Of a stretch of 64,000 nt of DNA, positions 20,490 to 28,704 are shown piece after piece; positions within the stretch are counted from its first letter, which is position 1; the number at the start of each line of letters is the position of its first letter. The notes under the pieces are model-generated. The model did no database searches, was not told the DNA's origin, and worked only from the letters and a program-made list of their open reading frames with translations. A program made the position numbers and the translations under genes. This DNA comes from Streptomyces sp. A 4/2 (GTDB lineage Bacteria; Actinomycetota; Actinomycetes; Streptomycetales; Streptomycetaceae), in the NCBI RefSeq assembly GCF_940670765.1, contig NZ_CALNVW010000060.1, positions 60,921 to 124,920 of the forward strand. Direction: 5' to 3'.

Positions 20490-20567
20490 ATGTACGAGGT
20501 TATCGGGACCCACTGACAACCCCCGCCCCGAACCCACGCCCCCGAAACCGCCCCGGAACGCAAAGGG

Positions 20568-20651
20568 CCCCCCACGCACCCGCCAGAGCCGACCTACCCT
20601 TGCTGCCTTCCGGCCCTGGGGGAGTTCAGTCAGATAGCGCCACGTGAGGGG
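20568..20651 (-). ncRNA. ffs: Small signal recognition particle RNA (4.5S-type)
   Basis: On the minus strand the apical domain reads GGGCCGGAAGGCAGCAAGG, the universally conserved GGAA tetraloop and Ffh-binding internal loop of SRP RNA. The ends CCCCTCACG (5') and GTGGGGGG-type (3') pair to close the hairpin, giving about 84 nt. The position between dnaX and a tRNA-Ser gene is the usual one in Streptomyces. The exact ends are inferred from pairing. Confidence 0.9.
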
Positions 20652-20729
20652 CTGACGCCCACCCTAGCTGATCCACCGGGTCGGAATCGAGTTCGCTAGC
20701 ACTCCCCAACGTCTTGTATTGTTTGCCGC

Positions 20730-20817
20730 GGAGGATTCGCCTAGTGGCCTAGGGCGCACGCTTGGAAAGCGTGTTGGGGGCAACCCCTCACGAGTTCGAA
20801 TCTCGTATCCTCCGCCA
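20730..20817 (+). tRNA. tRNA-Ser (anticodon GGA), reconstituted by an integrated element
   Basis: A class II tRNA: acceptor GGAGGAT/ATCCTCC, anticodon loop TTGGAAA (anticodon GGA), a long variable arm and T-loop GTTCGAATC. Discriminator G is at 20814 and CCA is encoded at 20815-20817. Its 3' 54 bp are repeated exactly at 37695-37748, so everything downstream of the crossover, including the CCA, comes from the integrated element. Confidence 0.95.
20762..20815 (+). repeat. attL core: 54-bp direct repeat in the tRNA-Ser 3' half
   Basis: Identical to 37695-37748. It begins TTGGAAAGCG in the anticodon arm and ends TCCTCCGC just past the acceptor stem. The flanks diverge immediately after: attL continues CATTG (completing CCA), attR continues AGTTG. 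Confidence 0.95.
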
Positions 20818-20835
20818 TTGCTCTCACCGGGCAAT

Positions 20836-20877
20836 ACGTCGAAGGCCCCCGCTGCTTGCAGCGGGGGCCTTCGACGT
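20836..20877 (+). terminator. Strong hairpin after tRNA-Ser, element-derived
   Basis: A perfect 19-bp stem (20836-20854 with 20859-20877) around loop CTTG, with the core GAAGGCCCCCGCTG/CAGCGGGGGCCTTC. It terminates the tRNA transcript. It belongs to the element side of attL; a similar hairpin on the chromosomal side follows attR. Confidence 0.88.
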
Positions 20878-20881
20878 TGGT

Positions 20882-20900
20882 GGTCTCAGTTTTGGTCTCA
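20882..20900 (+). repeat. Left-end paired GGTCTCA repeats (candidate integrase arm sites)
   Basis: GGTCTCAGTTTTGGTCTCA is two heptamers spaced 12 bp, 66 bp inside attL. The same pair in the same orientation and spacing occurs just inside attR (37580-37598). A conserved pair at each end suggests integrase arm-type binding sites; this is inferred. Confidence 0.55.
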
Positions 20901-20913
20901 GTTGGACGAGCCC

Positions 20914-21804
20914 GTGACCGGGGACCGCCGCGAGGTGTGGGTACGGCAGCCACCCCTGGCTCACCAGGTGATCCTCGCCCGCCTGGGTCTGGCCGACAGC
21001 GTCCTGGACATGCCGGTCGCACCGAGCCGACGAGTGCTGTACCTGGCGCTGGACCGGTACAAGCAGATCGCCCGCGCCATGGCCCGCAGCATCGGGCCCG
21101 AACACGAGCAGCGCTTGCGCGACGGGCTCGCTGTCTGGCAGGGACCTCTGCCCGCCAGCCTGGACAAGGAGCCCGACCTCCTGGCAGACCTCGCCGCCGC
21201 TCACCAGGCCGACACCATCGTGATCGACAGCCTCAAGGACGCGGTGAGCACCCTGGTCGACGACGCGCTTGGCGTCGCCTACAACAACGCCCGCCAGCGA
21301 GCCATGCGCAACGGCGTCGAGATCATGGAACTCCACCACCAGCGCAAGGCCACCGAGGGCGCCCCACGCGCCCAGAAGCCCACCCTGGACCGGGTCTACG
21401 GCTCCACCTGGATCACCTCCGGCGCGGGCAGCGTCCTCTTCATCGCCGGGGAAGCGGGCGACCTCGCCGTCACCCTGCACCACCTCAAAACCCCCACCGG
21501 CGAGATCGGCCCCCTCCAGGTCATCCACGACCACGAACGCGGCACCTCGACGCTCGACCCCGCTCTCGACCCGGTCGCCATCCTGCGCCAGCGCCCCGAC
21601 GGACTGACCGTGCGCGAGCTCGCCATGATCCAAAGCGGCCAGAACAACCCCGAGCGCTCGGCCACCGAGAAAGCCAGGCGCACCCTGGACCGGCTCGTCA
21701 GGGCTGGCCTCGCGGACAAGGCCGAAGGAGCTGCAGGCGGAACGGGAGGCGGTCAGCAAGCCCGCTACCGCGCCTCAGTCCGCCATATCGGCGCCGTCTC
21801 CTGA
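20914..21804 (+). pseudogene. RepA-like AAA ATPase, 5'-truncated and lacking Walker A
   Basis: At most 296 residues from GTG 20914 remain. The reading matches the KaiC/RepA-type ATPases of Streptomyces integrative elements from the segment just after the P-loop: HQVILARLGLADSVLDMPVAP, VLYLALDRYKQIARAM, Walker B TIVIDSLKDAVS, a VYGSTWITSGAGSVLFIAG segment, and a C-terminal winged-helix-like region. The GxxGxGKT loop expected just before it is absent; the frame instead reads EVWVRQPPLAHQ and runs straight into the left end of the element. It looks truncated by a deletion near attL. Confidence 0.75.
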
Positions 21805-21827
21805 CCTGATCGCCGAACGCCGGGACC

Positions 21828-22012
21828 GTACACGAGGGCGTACACGCACCCCTCCCCCGCGCACCGGCCCACGCCTCACCGCAGGCGTACACGCCAAGAA
21901 CGAAACCCCAGGTCAGACGATCACGCGATCGTTCACGCCGTACACGCACACCAGCGTTCACGCGTGAGCTCCCCTTCAGAAGGGGGCTCGCGTGTACGCC
22001 CCCTGCGTGAAC
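21828..22012. repeat. Cluster of eight GTWCACG iterons
   Basis: GTACACG occurs at 21828, 21840, 21887 and 21940, GTTCACG at 21931 and 21956, and the inverse forms CGTGTAC and CGTGAAC at 21991 and 22006. That is eight related heptamers in 185 bp, many extended as GCGTACACGC or GCGTTCACGC. A hairpin (GAGCTCCCCTT with AAGGGGGCTC) lies among them. The cluster sits between the replication-type ATPase and the mobility genes, so it is a candidate replication origin, oriT or operator array. Confidence 0.65.
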
Positions 22013-22052
22013 GCCGTGATCGCCTCCGCAGAACCATCCCGGAGAACCCCGC

Positions 22053-22890
22053 ATGACCACACCCGCCACACCCCACGACACCCCCCCGGCACACTCATGC
22101 GACGCCCCGCGCCCAGGACACGAAGCGACAAGCAACGCCCCAGCACGCTGCCGAGCGATACGCCCTCGCCGCGGCCGGAACCGTCATCATCGCCCTCACC
22201 GCCGGCGGCTTCTGGCTCTCCTACGCCCACCTCGCCCAGGTCGCCGGACAACATGGACTGGGAAGCTCCCCGGTCCGGCAATGGGCCTGGCCCGCAACCT
22301 TGGACGCCTTCATCGTCGCGGGCGAACTGCTGATGCTCCGCGCCGGCCTTCGCCGGGTGACCGACTGGTGGGCGGTCGGTCTGACCGCCATCGGGTCGGC
22401 CGGATCCATTGCGCTCAACGTGGCCGGCGTGAGCGGCACGGGCAACGAGCGCGTCGCACCCCTACTCGACTACGTGGTCGCGGCGGTTCCCCCGACCGCA
22501 GCCCTGCTGGCGTTCGGCGTGCTGATGCGGCAGATCCACCAACTGGTCGACCGGGCTTCCGACCGGCCCGCCACCGGTTCCGTCGAGACGCCGGATTCGC
22601 CTGCCGTACCGCCCGCGCACATCGGACAATCACAAGCCACCGCATCCGGCCCCCGGAACGCGCTGCCCCGAATCTCGAAGAGCCTTCCGCGAGGCGGCCG
22701 ACCGGTCAGCGCAACGGTCGAGGAACTGGTCGAGATCGGGCGGATCGCCGCGGCGGAGAAGCGCAAGCTCACACGGGGCATCGTCCAACAGGCCATACGG
22801 GACAAAGGACACACGGTCGGCGGCCAGAGGCTGACCGAAGTCATGGAAATCCTCCGGTCGGAACCCGGCGCCGATCGGAACGTCAGCTGA
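22053..22890 (+). pseudogene. DUF2637-type membrane protein with frameshift in a C7 tract
   Basis: The main frame (to 22890) encodes the DUF2637 domain common on Streptomyces plasmids and integrative elements: hydrophobic segments TVIIALTAGGFWLSYAHLA, WPATLDAFIVAGELLML and others, then a hydrophilic tail with a winged-helix-like end. That frame has no ATG/GTG before the first membrane segment and is closed by TGA at 22054. A good start (MTTPATPHDTPP) exists at 22053 in another frame. Slipping by one base at the C7 run 22081-22087 joins them. It is either a disabled gene, a sequencing error, or a slippage-expressed gene; without the shift only a TTG or internal start remains. Confidence 0.72.
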
Positions 22891-23035
22891 TCGCCCGCCA
22901 TCCGGTGGCCGGAACTCCTCCGGCCACCGGTCAGAGCGTGCCCCACCCCTCCGCCTGATCGCTCGTTACCGCCTACGGCCGTAGCCGTGCCCCCGCATGC
23001 CGCCATCCCTCCCGCGCTACTCCGGAGCAATATCC

Positions 23036-23761
23036 GTGACCCACGACCCGCACCACCCCGACTCCGAAATCGGATCGCCGCTGACACTGACGAAGTCGCC
23101 TACGCTGTCGGAACGTTTGTGGCGGGCGTTCGGACGGGCTGCTCCTGGCGGAGCCAGTAGTACCCCGAGTCCGACTCGTGGCCGGTCTTCGGGGGTCTCC
23201 GCCCCGGGGGTGGCGGAGACGGCCCAGCGCCGGGGGGCGCCGGACCAGGTGGTCGAGACCGAGGGCGGCTCTGACCCGGACACGCTTCACACAGCCCAGC
23301 AAGCGATCCTCCGCCCGACGCACACCGACGCGCCCGCCGTCAGCGAATCCGCCGTGCAGAGCGTCCAGCCAACGATCCGTCGGTTCACCGGCGACAAGCG
23401 CACCAAGCGCGTCGGCCCCATGCGCTTCACCGACGACGAGCACACCAGCCTGCGCGAGGCCGCAGCCGAGCACGGCTACAAAGGCGAATCCGGGTTCGCC
23501 GCCGACATCGTCCTCGCCTTCCTCGACGGCCAGTTCACCGCGAACCTCCCCCTGTCCGAGGATCGACGCCGTACCCACATGTTCCGTGCCCAGGTCCTGC
23601 GCGCCCTCAACCGCACCGGCGTCAACGTCAACCAGATCGCCCGCGCCCTCAACAGCGACTACACCCCGCCCGACATCCGTCAGCGCCTCGACGAACTCCA
23701 CCGCCTGCTCACCCTGATCGCCGGGGCTCTGCGCGAGCCCACCGAAGCGACGGAGGTCTGA
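23036..23761 (+). CDS. MobC-like relaxosome accessory protein
   Basis: 241 residues from GTG 23036, which has GGAG 8 bp upstream; an ATG 13 codons earlier is the alternative. The C-terminal ~110 residues match the MobC family: PMRFTDDEHTSLREAAAEHG (ribbon-helix-helix-like), ADIVLAFLDG, and the signature FRAQVLRALNRTGVNVNQIARALN (in part). The N-terminal ~120 residues are Pro/Ser-rich. MobC proteins help open oriT for the relaxase, encoded 5 bp downstream with GGAGG in the overlap. Confidence 0.85.
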   Translation: MTHDPHHPDSEIGSPLTLTKSPTLSERLWRAFGRAAPGGASSTPSPTRGRSSGVSAPGVAETAQRRGAPDQVVETEGGSDPDTLHTAQQAILRPTHTDAPAVSESAVQSVQPTIRRFTGDKRTKRVGPMRFTDDEHTSLREAAAEHGYKGESGFAADIVLAFLDGQFTANLPLSEDRRRTHMFRAQVLRALNRTGVNVNQIARALNSDYTPPDIRQRLDELHRLLTLIAGALREPTEATEV

Positions 23762-23766
23762 TCCGC

Positions 23767-25500
23767 GTGATCGCCGCTATCAAGCCCGCCGGCTCCAACA
23801 CCCGTGGTCTGCTCGCCTACCTCTACGGCCCCGGCCGGCACGACGAACACCTCGACCCGCACCTCGTCGGCGGATTCTCCATGCTCGGCATGCCCGACCC
23901 CGGCCGCGACGAAAACGCCACTCTCACCCAGCTCGCCCGCCACCTCGACGAGCCCGTTCAACTTCGGAACAGCGAGTTCGGCAAGCCTGTCACCGACCAT
24001 GTCTGGCACTGCCCCGTCCGCGCCGCACCAGAAGACCGCTACCTCTCCGACACCGAGTGGGCCGAGATCGCCCAGCGCATCGTCCAAGCCGCCGGCATTG
24101 CCCCCGCAGGCGACGATCTGGCCTGCCGCTGGATCGCCGTACGCCACGCCGACGACCACATCCACATCCTGGCCACCACCGTTCGCGAGGACGGCCGTCG
24201 CTCCAAGCTCCACGGCAGCGGCATCCGCGTCGGCAATGAGTGCCGGGAGATCGAGAAGGACTACGGACTGCGCCGCCTGAAGAAGGGCGACCGCACCGCC
24301 AGCCGGCGCCCCACCCAGGCCGAGATGCACAAAGCTGAGCGCCTCGGCTGGGAGCAGACCAGCCGCGAATGGCTCCAGGACCAGATCCGCGCCGCCATCC
24401 CGCACACCACCAGCGCCGAACAACTCCTTGCCTACCTCGAAGCCGACGACATCCTGGTCAAGCCCCGGCGTGGCCCGTCCGGGGACCTCCTCGGCTACGC
24501 AGTCGGCCGGCCCGGCGACCTGAACAAGGACGGCGAGCAGATCTACCACCCCGGCGGGAAGATCGCCCCCGACCTGTCCTTGCCCAGGCTGAAAGCCCGC
24601 TTGGAGACCAGCGCCCCCGAGGAACACCCCACCGCCCGTCGCAATCGGTCCACCACTCCCTGGCATCAGGCCACTGACGCCCTCGACACCCTCCACGCAG
24701 AGATCAACGACAAGAGCCCCGATGACGGCGGGGACGCACGAGCACAGGCGCACATCACCGCCTTGGGCGAACTCCTCGAAGCCACCGCCCAGATAGCCCC
24801 CATCGACCTCCGCCCCCACCTGCAAGCGGCCAGCCGGGCATTTGCCCGTGCCCAGCGCTCTCAAGTACGGGCCGAAGACCGTGCCGCCCACGCTCTGAGG
24901 ACCGCAGCCCGCGACATCGCGAACACCGCCACCGGCCCCGACGGCAGCGCGCTCGCGGCCTTGGTCGCGGGACTCGTCTGGGCCGCCGTCCTCGCCGGAC
25001 GCTGGCATGAAGCGAACGGGCATGCCCACCAGGCCGACGCCGCCCGCCGAGCCGTCCGGCACCTCCAGTCAGCAGCCGACGACGCACTCGCTCCGACGCT
25101 CACCCAACTCGAAACCCGCCGCACCACGGAGGAGACCCGCCGCACCCTGGCCAGCGACGTACGCGCCGCCGTTCCCGAACACGCCGAGCGGATCCTCGCC
25201 GACCCCGGCTGGCCCGCCCTCGCCACCGTCCTCGCCGACGCCGAAGCCGGCGGCCACGAACCCCACCAGTTACTCAAGGAAGCCGCCGCCCGCCGAGAAC
25301 TCGGCACCGCCCACAGCCCCGCCCGCGCCCTGATCACCCGCATCCAGCACACCAGCCGCAACCCCGCACCCAACCGCCGCGCGGAAGCAGCCCGCCTGCG
25401 AAGCACCACCACAGCAGCCTTCAGCGTGCCGTACGCCGATACCCAGCCGCCCACGGCACCCTCAGCCCCCACGAACAGGCTAAGCCGCCCACGCCGCTGA
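23767..25500 (+). CDS. Relaxase / mobilization nuclease
   Basis: 577 residues from GTG 23767. It nicks oriT and leads single-stranded DNA into a recipient. The N-terminus has IAAIKPAGSNTRGLLAYLYGP, a segment with candidate catalytic Tyr residues, and the metal-binding histidine triad is in RHADDHIHILATT (about residues 126-138). This is the MobA/VirD2-type layout found in actinobacterial elements. The C-terminal half is alanine/arginine-rich and partly coiled-coil. No coupling protein or type IV secretion genes are present, so mobilization would depend on another element. Confidence 0.88.
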   Translation: MIAAIKPAGSNTRGLLAYLYGPGRHDEHLDPHLVGGFSMLGMPDPGRDENATLTQLARHLDEPVQLRNSEFGKPVTDHVWHCPVRAAPEDRYLSDTEWAEIAQRIVQAAGIAPAGDDLACRWIAVRHADDHIHILATTVREDGRRSKLHGSGIRVGNECREIEKDYGLRRLKKGDRTASRRPTQAEMHKAERLGWEQTSREWLQDQIRAAIPHTTSAEQLLAYLEADDILVKPRRGPSGDLLGYAVGRPGDLNKDGEQIYHPGGKIAPDLSLPRLKARLETSAPEEHPTARRNRSTTPWHQATDALDTLHAEINDKSPDDGGDARAQAHITALGELLEATAQIAPIDLRPHLQAASRAFARAQRSQVRAEDRAAHALRTAARDIANTATGPDGSALAALVAGLVWAAVLAGRWHEANGHAHQADAARRAVRHLQSAADDALAPTLTQLETRRTTEETRRTLASDVRAAVPEHAERILADPGWPALATVLADAEAGGHEPHQLLKEAAARRELGTAHSPARALITRIQHTSRNPAPNRRAEAARLRSTTTAAFSVPYADTQPPTAPSAPTNRLSRPRR

Positions 25501-25956
25501 CCCCAGCAAGGAGAGCTCGCTCCCAGAGCCCGCCCCACCACACTCCTGTCCGATCCATCAGGAGTCCTGCAGCCCTGGACCGCAATCCGCCGGATCGACT
25601 TCAAGTACCGCCTTGGCCCCGCTTGCGACGCTCCAGTGGCGCGTCTCACCAGGAGCTTCTTCTCCCCGCCCGGAAAACGATTCCTTAGGGAGAAGATTCC
25701 CTTCTTGGAAAAAAATGAGAGAGATCATCGAAATTTGATCTTGGCCTGTATTCAACATCGATGATGATCACACCTGTTGAGCGAGGAACTAGTTCCCGCC
25801 ATTCGGATCTTGGCGAAATTTCCCCCGTGGGTAATGGCTTGCAAGGCGCTCTTGTTGGTCCGAAAGGCCGGTTCTACGATCGCCCACTCGTGTTACCGAA
25901 AGCTACCGGGCGTTTCACCTGCCGCTGGGGCGGCTTGAACTAAGTGGGGGTCGCTG
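25501..25956. other. Gene-free, AT-rich transition after the mobility genes
   Basis: 456 bp in which composition drops sharply from the GC-rich relaxase to AT-rich sequence. A short open frame at 25761-25943 (60 codons) lacks a ribosome site and similarity I can recognise. The promoter of the DUF4231 gene is expected here; oriT could also lie here but I cannot point to it. Confidence 0.45.
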
Positions 25957-26811
25957 GTGAGTTGGGGAAGTGCTGAGTCAAATGAGATTTCTGAGGCTGA
26001 TGAGGCTCGACGCCAAGAGGAATACCGGAGCAGTGTCAAGAGATTCGATGAGATCGAAGATGACCTGCGGACATCGCGAACCTTTCAAAGGATATACGTT
26101 CTCTGCCTGCTGGGCGGCATAATCCTTACGTTCCTCCTCGGCTACACGGTTATCGTGGGTCTCTGGAAGTCGCAGCCTGTCTTTACTAGATGGGCAGGGC
26201 TCATCATCGTCAACTGCCTCTGGGTGGCGATGGGGTGGGCGATATGGAAGAACCGAAAGAAGGTTGTTGCTCGAACTGGCGCGCTGCGCAACGCACTTCA
26301 GGATCGACAAACTGCCGCTGCCAAGCTACCTCTCGACTCCCCTTCCGGACTTCGCATCTACCGCGAAGCGTCGCTTGACCTGATTGATCAGTACCGAACT
26401 TCAGCGAACAAAAATCGCCGGATTCACAACGTCTTTCAGGGCATCATCATCACTGGGTCAATTGTCACTTCGACGCTTGCGGCCATGAATGAGGGCAGTA
26501 GTCAAGTGCTGCGCCTTTCTGCGGCTTCCCTCAGTGCACTCGTCGGAATTTCGGCAGGCGTCACCGGATACTTCAAGTTTCGCGAACGAGGATACAATCT
26601 GCAATCCACGGCCGATGATATCGAGAAGCACTATAACGCATCGCAATTCATGCTCGATGAATACGCTGGGCGGGATGGCGAACCGCCTCTTCCTGAAGCT
26701 GAACGGCTTCGGATATTTGCGCGTTATGTGGAACGGCTGAAGGAAGAGCAGCGCAAGCGCGAGCTTCAGCTCGAAACCTCCAGCTCCGGGAATGAGGAGC
26801 GCGCGAGCTGA
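25957..26811 (+). CDS. DUF4231 / SLATT-type membrane protein
   Basis: 284 residues from GTG 25957 with GGGGG upstream. An N-terminal pair of membrane segments (about 46-70 and 80-98) is followed by a cytoplasmic helical stretch (about 100-155), then a second pair (about 160-205) ending in TGYFKFRERGYNLQSTADDIEKHYN, the signature of DUF4231, related to the SLATT 2TM effectors of predicted nucleotide-signalling defence systems. A charged C-terminal helix follows. Codon use is far more AT-tolerant than the chromosome, suggesting recent transfer. Defence or cell-death function is inferred from the family only. Confidence 0.8.
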   Translation: MSWGSAESNEISEADEARRQEEYRSSVKRFDEIEDDLRTSRTFQRIYVLCLLGGIILTFLLGYTVIVGLWKSQPVFTRWAGLIIVNCLWVAMGWAIWKNRKKVVARTGALRNALQDRQTAAAKLPLDSPSGLRIYREASLDLIDQYRTSANKNRRIHNVFQGIIITGSIVTSTLAAMNEGSSQVLRLSAASLSALVGISAGVTGYFKFRERGYNLQSTADDIEKHYNASQFMLDEYAGRDGEPPLPEAERLRIFARYVERLKEEQRKRELQLETSSSGNEERAS

Positions 26812-27304
26812 TGTTTGCCCTGTGCAACCCTGCGTACTCCGTCGCGATGAGACGCTTGACGGGGCCTTCTGGAGTCCGGAAATGAGGGCGCGGCAAACCA
26901 GGTGGCTCCTCGCTCCGCTCTGGCAATGGAGGGCTCGACGCCTCGTAGACGCTCATGGCCTATCTATGTCTGACTCGACGGCTTGGTGTCTTGTCGCTCT
27001 CGCGCGAGACCCAGTGGAATACATTCCGCTCGTTCGGCACGTAGTGCTTCAGCGATCGCTGGGTGCATCCATTACTCCAGGGGTGGTCCTCGATTCGTGG
27101 CGGGACCTTGATTCGTGCGAGAAAACGAGACGCGTTGCTTGGCTCAACCGGTATGGAGCTACACCTCTGTACCGATTGGGCGTGCCCGAAGAAATCATCG
27201 AGTTGGCGGGCCTGCACGTAATTGAGTGGCAGCTCCCGCCGGGGCGAGACGCGGCTTCCTTGGTTGCTCAGAAACGCCCTCACTTTCCGGGAGATGTCCA
27301 GTAG
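26792..27304 (+). CDS. Hypothetical protein overlapping the DUF4231 gene
   Basis: Up to 170 residues from ATG 26792, overlapping the DUF4231 stop by 20 bp; ATG 26882 (MRARQTRW) is an alternative start. The coherent part is STAWCLVALARDPVEYIPLV followed by RYGATPLYRLGVPEEIIELAG. It is soluble-looking and Trp-rich with no motif I recognise. Its base composition matches the DUF4231 gene, and the overlap suggests a two-gene unit in which it may be a regulator or immunity partner; that role is speculative. Confidence 0.55.
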   Translation: MRSARADVCPVQPCVLRRDETLDGAFWSPEMRARQTRWLLAPLWQWRARRLVDAHGLSMSDSTAWCLVALARDPVEYIPLVRHVVLQRSLGASITPGVVLDSWRDLDSCEKTRRVAWLNRYGATPLYRLGVPEEIIELAGLHVIEWQLPPGRDAASLVAQKRPHFPGDVQ

Positions 27305-27709
27305 AGCGTTTGTGAGAGGCCGACAGACACTGGCTATCTTTTTATGCCCCCCGAGGAAGTGGAATTATTTATGTGGCCGTTCCAACGCGAGGTGAGAAGC
27401 ATGATATTTTCTTCCTCCGGCGATGGGCGCTCTTTTACTCGGTGCTCGCAGACTCTCCGATGCTGATTGAATTGGAAAGCGGTCATGGTGCAAGCCTTCA
27501 GGCCAGAGCCCGCGTCGGAGGCCCCTGCCACAGCCGCAGATCGGCAACGCCGGCATCGTCATTAGAAGCCCGCGGCAAGACGCCGCAGCAACAACGACTG
27601 CTGGGCCGGTCACCATGCGTGGTGACCGGCCCAGCAGTCGGCGTACTTCTGATTGCGGATCCATCGCTGTGAAGAGACGTCACGGGGCTATTTAGTTCTG
27701 CCGTCGTCC
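27305..27709. other. Gene-free spacer between convergent cargo units
   Basis: 405 bp between the rightward DUF4231 pair and the leftward operon that ends at 27710. It contains the perfect 19-bp inverted repeat 27596-27639, which would act as a bidirectional terminator. No coding frame is convincing. Confidence 0.6.
27596..27639. terminator. Perfect 19-bp inverted repeat, probable bidirectional terminator
   Basis: The left arm (27596-27614, starting GACTGCTGGG) and right arm (27621-27639) are exact inverse complements around the loop ATGCGT. Lying between convergent transcription units, it is best read as a shared terminator; an end-binding or recombination site is possible. Confidence 0.72.
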
Positions 27710-28081
27710 TCACCCACGACGCAGCACGCTGCCCCGCGCGCGATGCTTACCAACGCGGCGTCCGCCAGGTTGCTCGGCCGTCGCGAACGTTCTCAACGGG
27801 GCCGGACACGACGGTGCATCGTGGAGGAGGATGGCCTGCCAGACCTGCTCTTGCAGGGCCCGGATGCACGGGCCACAGGCGTGCATGGCGGCCTGGGCGC
27901 CGGCCACGCTAACGGGGCCGATCCACAGAACGCGGGTCCAACCCTGACCGCAGTAGAGCCAGCAGTGCCCATCGGTCCAGGTGTTGCCGTCGTCGGTGTC
28001 CGCCGCTGCTGGCAGACCGCCGCGGGCGAACTCGGCGACGCCGGGTACGACCCGCGGCGTCACGGCCAGTTCCATAAACAC
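27710..28081 (-). CDS. Small conserved-looking Cys-rich hypothetical protein
   Basis: 123 residues, last gene of the leftward operon, 15 bp behind the CYTH gene. The centre holds WTDGHCWLYCGQGWTRVLWIGP and AMHACGPCIRAL, so four Cys are arranged as CxxxC and CxxC and could bind zinc. Similar small proteins are common in Streptomyces genomes, but I know no assigned function. The C-terminal ~35 residues are basic. The start may be M1 or M3. Confidence 0.6.
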   Translation of the reverse strand: MFMELAVTPRVVPGVAEFARGGLPAAADTDDGNTWTDGHCWLYCGQGWTRVLWIGPVSVAGAQAAMHACGPCIRALQEQVWQAILLHDAPSCPAPLRTFATAEQPGGRRVGKHRARGSVLRRG

Positions 28082-28096
28082 GCTCGGTCCTCAAGA

Positions 28097-28684
28097 TCAC
28101 TCGCTCGGTGCAGCCGCCCCGGCCTGCTCCTGCTTGCCTGCGTCGGCGAAGAGGAGCGTCGGTTCGGCGAGGATGTCCCGGCTGGACTCGCTCTTGTAGA
28201 TCTCGTCGACGCTGCCGAACCGGGCCTGTGCGTAGTCAAGGTCGAGCAAGTCTGCAGCCTGTCGGACGGATGCTTCGTCGGGTCCTTCGATTTCGACGAA
28301 GGTGGGGAGGTCCGGCCAGGTGTCGAAGTCGAAGGCGACTTTGCCCAGGCACCACTCCTCCCGGTAGTTCTCCTGGTAGCGCACCTCACGCAGGCCGACG
28401 TTGCGGAGGATCTCGGCCATGGCGTGCAGGTCGGACACCTCGGTCTCGATCTCGGTGGTGCCGTCGATCGTTGTGGAGTCGGTGACCTGCTTCAGCGTGA
28501 GCGTGGAGCGGGTGCCCTCGTCCCTCAGGCGGACCCAGGCGCCGCCTTCGAGGGCGTCGTTCTCGAAGATTTTCCGGGTGAGGAGGGTGCGCGGAAATGC
28601 CTGGACGGCTCCGAGCGCCGTCAGTTTGGCCTGGAGGCCGTCGACGTCGACGGCGAGGAACTTGGCCTCGTACTCGTGCTTCAT
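28097..28684 (-). CDS. CYTH-domain protein (class IV adenylate cyclase / triphosphatase superfamily)
   Basis: 195 residues from ATG 28684. CYTH enzymes act on triphosphates such as ATP (to cyclic AMP), inorganic triphosphate or thiamine triphosphate using a metal-filled tunnel. The N-terminal EYEAKF gives the ExExK metal/phosphate signature, and later TEIETEV, FVEIEGP and Arg/Lys-rich strands (WVRLRDEG, LTLKQV) line the tunnel as in the CyaB subgroup. It follows the methyltransferase gene by 20 bp in the same operon, suggesting that the pathway handles a nucleoside polyphosphate; the substrate is unknown. Confidence 0.88.
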   Translation of the reverse strand: MKHEYEAKFLAVDVDGLQAKLTALGAVQAFPRTLLTRKIFENDALEGGAWVRLRDEGTRSTLTLKQVTDSTTIDGTTEIETEVSDLHAMAEILRNVGLREVRYQENYREEWCLGKVAFDFDTWPDLPTFVEIEGPDEASVRQAADLLDLDYAQARFGSVDEIYKSESSRDILAEPTLLFADAGKQEQAGAAAPSE

Positions 28685-28704
28685 CGGTCCTTCTTCCCGT
28701 AGCT

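Noticed and set aside
18384..20516. Long + strand frames opposite dnaX
   Set aside because: They are antisense to the dnaX Walker, zinc and tau regions and have no family resemblance.
25761..25943. 60-codon frame MMITPVERGTSS...
   Set aside because: No ribosome site, no coupling to neighbours, and no recognisable similarity; likely chance in AT-richer DNA.
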